A stretch of 64,000 nt of DNA from Helicobacter japonicus (GTDB lineage: Bacteria > Campylobacterota > Campylobacteria > Campylobacterales > Helicobacteraceae), in contig NZ_JRMQ02000004.1 of assembly GCF_000762845.2 (NCBI RefSeq), positions 1 through 64,000 on the forward strand. The letters run 5' to 3'. This document shows, in pieces, positions 63,667-64,000 of this stretch (position 1 is its first letter; every line of letters starts with the position of its first letter). A model generated the notes under the pieces. That model did no database searches. It was not told the origin of the DNA and saw nothing but the letters and a program-made list of their open reading frames with translations. Position numbers and translations under genes: made by a program.

Positions 63667-63706
63667 ATTACCTCCCCCTTATCAGAAAATACAATAATAA
63701 GCAAAG
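63605..63706 (+). repeat. 66-bp tandem duplication carrying a stop
   Basis: Thirty-six bases at 63605-63640 recur at 63671-63706, giving a 66-bp period (22 codons, in frame). The unique part of the unit includes TAA (63664-63666). Removing one unit would join SENTIISK to EDIFYYIYALLNHPTYQ and restore the enzyme's frame. Confidence 0.85.
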
Positions 63707-64000
63707 AGGATATTTTCTATTATATCTACGCGCTTTTAAATCACCCCACATACCAAGCAAAATATGCAGATAATCTAAGCAAAATGCTTCCTCGTATCCC
63801 TTTTATGAAAGATTTTTGGGGATTTGTGGAAAATGGGCGCAAACTTGCAAGCTTGCATTTAAACTATGAAAATTTTAGTGATACTAAAGAAAGCACAGCT
63901 TTTGCGTGTTTGGTAAAAGATATAAAAGAATCTAAACAAACTGCCAATGGACTATTTGCTAAGGATTTGAGAGACAAAGCAGCGACAGATATTGCACTTT
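63667..64000 (+). pseudogene. type ISP restriction enzyme, 3' continuation (runs off window)
   Basis: After the stop the same frame goes on with clear type ISP C-terminal sequence: EDIFYYIYALLNHPTYQAKY, LPRIPFMKDFWGFVENGRKL and ASLHLNYENF, reaching the window edge still open. It can be made only if the stop at 63664-63666 is bypassed or lost. Confidence 0.8.

Noticed and set aside
1..64000. CRISPR array, transposase, integrase or prophage genes
   Set aside because: No regularly spaced direct repeats were seen, and no IS or integrase motifs were found in any frame, despite the many insertion footprints.

Overview
The window looks like chromosomal DNA of an enterohepatic Helicobacter. It is AT-rich, carries a complete cytolethal distending toxin operon (cdtABC), has a strongly enlarged GuaA of the kind I recall from H. 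hepaticus, shows homopolymer phase variation, and is packed with restriction-modification (R-M) genes. The species cannot be fixed from sequence alone. No tRNA, rRNA, CRISPR array or transposase was recognised.

Layout. 0.1-4.3 kb: a MerR regulator with a textbook 19-bp-spacer promoter, a secreted ricin-lectin/DUF1561 (virulence-modifying-like) protein, a decayed MATE pump, an NTF2-like periplasmic protein and a VOC protein. 4.3-12.7 kb: type I R-M locus A (hsdM, hsdS, AAA ATPase, hsdR), split by a broken Abi/HEPN-like gene lying between 118-bp direct repeats, with a candidate structured RNA beside it. 12.9-14.7 kb: paired SMR transporters and a TauE/SafE exporter. 14.8-16.9 kb: cdtABC. 17.1-22.1 kb: remains of a type II R-M pair and two DUF262 (GmrSD-like) genes. 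22.1-26.3 kb: two type II R-M cassettes stacked on the 3' end of guaA, each followed by a leftover copy of that 3' end. 26.3-30.9 kb: guaA itself, whose reading frame also holds four GNAT acetyltransferase domains and a Tag DNA glycosylase. 31.1-41.7 kb: a type III R-M system (mod switched OFF by a C15 tract), McrBC and a helicase-nuclease fusion. 41.7-52.1 kb: a ruined type I locus B containing two toxin-antitoxin pairs, RloA/RloB-like genes and a complete EcoRI-like R-M system lodged inside hsdR. 52.2-58.8 kb: a lipoprotein-sized LprI-like protein, msrB, a DUF2339 membrane protein and divergent trpA/trpB. 58.9-64.0 kb: a type ISP restriction enzyme, OFF through a G11 tract.

Taken together most of the window is a defence island grown by serial insertion. 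At least four insertions are flanked by long direct duplications of the target (about 105, 297, 118 and 56 bp) with no transposase or integrase. Many older modules are inactivated by single in-frame stops or 1-nt shifts, while two large R-M genes are kept switchable by G/C tracts. Families of short hairpin elements are inserted in frame inside several of these genes.
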